The notes under the pieces are model-generated. The model ran no database searches. It had not been told where the DNA came from and worked only from the letters and a program-made list of their open reading frames with translations. A stretch of 7,452 bases of DNA from Comamonadaceae bacterium (GTDB taxonomy: Bacteria; Pseudomonadota; Gammaproteobacteria; Burkholderiales; Burkholderiaceae_C): NCBI GenBank assembly GCA_947494405.1, contig CANLWQ010000096.1, forward strand, positions 1 through 7,452, in the 5' to 3' direction. A program made the position numbers and the translations under genes. Of the stretch, positions 6,310 through 7,452 are shown piece by piece. Position 1 is the stretch's first letter, and every line of letters begins with the position of its first letter.

Positions 6310-7452
6310 TTAGGTTCTGGCCATGCCCATCAAATGCGCCATGTCTTTGAAGAAAATCTTCACATGGGCCATGGGCTTGGTGCGCTCTAGCTTTTTGTTC
6401 ATGTAGGAGTCGAAGGTGAGCTTTTGCACATCTTTGTCTTCGCACATCTTCACAAAACTCTCGCGGCGCTTATCGGTGCTGTACCAAAAGTACTGCATGA
6501 TGCCCAACACCCAAAACACGGTGCCGTGGTCTTTCATAAAGCGTTTGCGCGCCAGCTTTAAAGCAGCGGGGTTGCGCTGAAGCAAGCATTCATGCGCTGC
6601 ATCGGCAGCCAATCGCCCACCCAACATGGCGTAGTAAATGCCTTCACCGGAAGCGGGTGCCACCACGCCCGCGGCGTCACCCGCCAGCACCACATCGCGG
6701 CCGTTGTCCCAGCGGGGTAAGGGCTTCATGGGCAAGGGTGCGCCTTCACGACGCAAGACAGTAGCGTTTTGCAAACCCGCCGCATCACGCAAACGACCGA
6801 CCGCACCGCGCAATGAAAAACCTTTGTCGGCACTGCCCGTGCCCACACTCATGGTGTCGCCATGGGGGAACACCCAGCCGTAAAAATCGGGCGACAAACT
6901 GCCTCGGTAATACACATCGCAACGCGAGGGGTCGGCATCGGTTTGCAGCATGTTGTCGGGTGTTTTGACAATCTCGTGGTAGGCGAACACATACTTGGTT
7001 TTTTCCGCGCCTGGCACGGCGGCTTGCTTTGCCACTTCAGAGCGAGCGCCATCGGCACCAATGATGCATTTGCCGCGCACACTGGCTGGCATTTCCAAAC
7101 CGTCGTCGGTGCGTATGGTGAAGTGCACACGGCTCACACCATCGTCGTCGCGGCTGAGTTTGTCGAATATGCCGCGCTGGCGCACCGCGCCGTGGTTTTC
7201 TGCGCGCACCCGCAGCCACTCGTCAAACTGGTCGCGGTTGACCATGCCGACAAAGCCGCCTTCGATGGGAATATCCACTTTTTTGTCTTTGGGCGACACC
7301 ATGCGCGCAGCCCGCGCCTTGGCCACCAGCAATTCATCGGGTATCTCGAAGTCTTTGATCAAGCGTGGTGGGATGGCCCCGCCACAAGGCTTGATACGCC
7401 CTTGCCTGTCGAGCAGCAACACATGCCTGCCCAGTTTGGCCAAATCATCGGC
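6310..7452 (-). CDS. bchP: Geranylgeranyl diphosphate/geranylgeranyl-bacteriochlorophyll reductase (BchP), partial, N-terminus missing
   Basis: BchP is a flavoprotein that reduces three double bonds of the geranylgeranyl tail to give the phytyl tail of bacteriochlorophyll a, a last step of the pathway. On the minus strand the frame is open to the right edge and stops at TAA (6312-6310). The visible 380 residues begin ADDLAKLGRHVLLLDRQG, the end of the first Rossmann beta-alpha-beta unit. The FAD-binding GxGxxG itself, about 15-20 residues, therefore lies just beyond base 7452. Motifs numbered in the fragment are RIKPCGGAIPP (19-29), GGFVGMVNRDQFDEWLR (65-81), GADGARS (132-138), FPHGDTMSVGTG (195-206), GDAAG (258-262, second FAD contact) and PASGEGIYYAMLGGR (266-280). 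These are diagnostic of the BchP/ChlP reductase family rather than other FAD monooxygenases. It converges on bchO with 20 bases between stop codons, so it belongs to another transcript. Its promoter and ribosome site are outside the window. Confidence 0.96.
   Translation of the reverse strand, partial: ADDLAKLGRHVLLLDRQGRIKPCGGAIPPRLIKDFEIPDELLVAKARAARMVSPKDKKVDIPIEGGFVGMVNRDQFDEWLRVRAENHGAVRQRGIFDKLSRDDDGVSRVHFTIRTDDGLEMPASVRGKCIIGADGARSEVAKQAAVPGAEKTKYVFAYHEIVKTPDNMLQTDADPSRCDVYYRGSLSPDFYGWVFPHGDTMSVGTGSADKGFSLRGAVGRLRDAAGLQNATVLRREGAPLPMKPLPRWDNGRDVVLAGDAAGVVAPASGEGIYYAMLGGRLAADAAHECLLQRNPAALKLARKRFMKDHGTVFWVLGIMQYFWYSTDKRRESFVKMCEDKDVQKLTFDSYMNKKLERTKPMAHVKIFFKDMAHLMGMART

Noticed and set aside
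7441..7443. TTG at 7443-7441 (minus strand) as the start of bchP
   Set aside because: The frame stays open to the window edge with family-typical residues (ADD before it), and the FAD GxGxxG motif must lie further upstream. This is an internal Leu codon in a truncated gene.
1..7452. A hidden novel system, mobile element, CRISPR array or RNA gene
   Set aside because: The window is almost fully used by five recognisable bacteriochlorophyll genes. No regularly spaced repeats, transposase motifs or tRNA/rRNA-like stretches were seen.

Overview
The window is a piece of a bacterial photosynthesis gene cluster and holds part of the bacteriochlorophyll a biosynthesis pathway. Five genes fill almost all of it: bchH (5' end missing), bchI, bchD and bchO on the plus strand, then bchP (5' end missing) on the minus strand, facing them. 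Gene content, protein motifs, high G+C and third-position G/C bias point to a purple (anoxygenic phototrophic) proteobacterium. The general look of the proteins suggests a betaproteobacterium of the Burkholderiales (Comamonadaceae-like). That taxonomic guess is from memory of the families and was not tested by a search.

Layout: bases 1-2517 encode the C-terminal two thirds of BchH, the porphyrin-binding catalytic subunit of Mg-chelatase. A 52-base spacer with a small perfect hairpin leads to bchI (2570-3598), the AAA+ ATPase subunit. bchD begins on a GTG that overlaps the bchI stop by 4 bases (GTGA) and runs to 5418; it encodes the inactive-AAA+/vWA subunit. After a single base comes bchO (5420-6289), an alpha/beta-hydrolase-fold protein usually found beside bchID. 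A strong stem-loop covers the end of bchO. After 20 bases comes the stop codon of bchP (geranylgeranyl reductase), which is transcribed towards bchO and runs off the right edge.

Together: BchI and BchD form the ATP-driven motor complex that works on BchH to insert Mg2+ into protoporphyrin IX, the first committed step towards bacteriochlorophyll. BchO is thought to assist this step, but its reaction is unproven. BchP acts at the end of the pathway, reducing the geranylgeranyl tail to phytyl. All three chelatase subunits and BchO sit in one apparently cotranscribed block. This differs from the Rhodobacter layout, where bchH and bchID lie in separate operons.

No mobile element, CRISPR array, RNA gene or novel defence-like system was seen. 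There is no non-coding stretch longer than 52 bases. The points most worth a second look are the gene order, hairpins at three of the four gene junctions, a four-cysteine cluster in BchI, and a Pro/Glu/Gln repeat linker in BchD.
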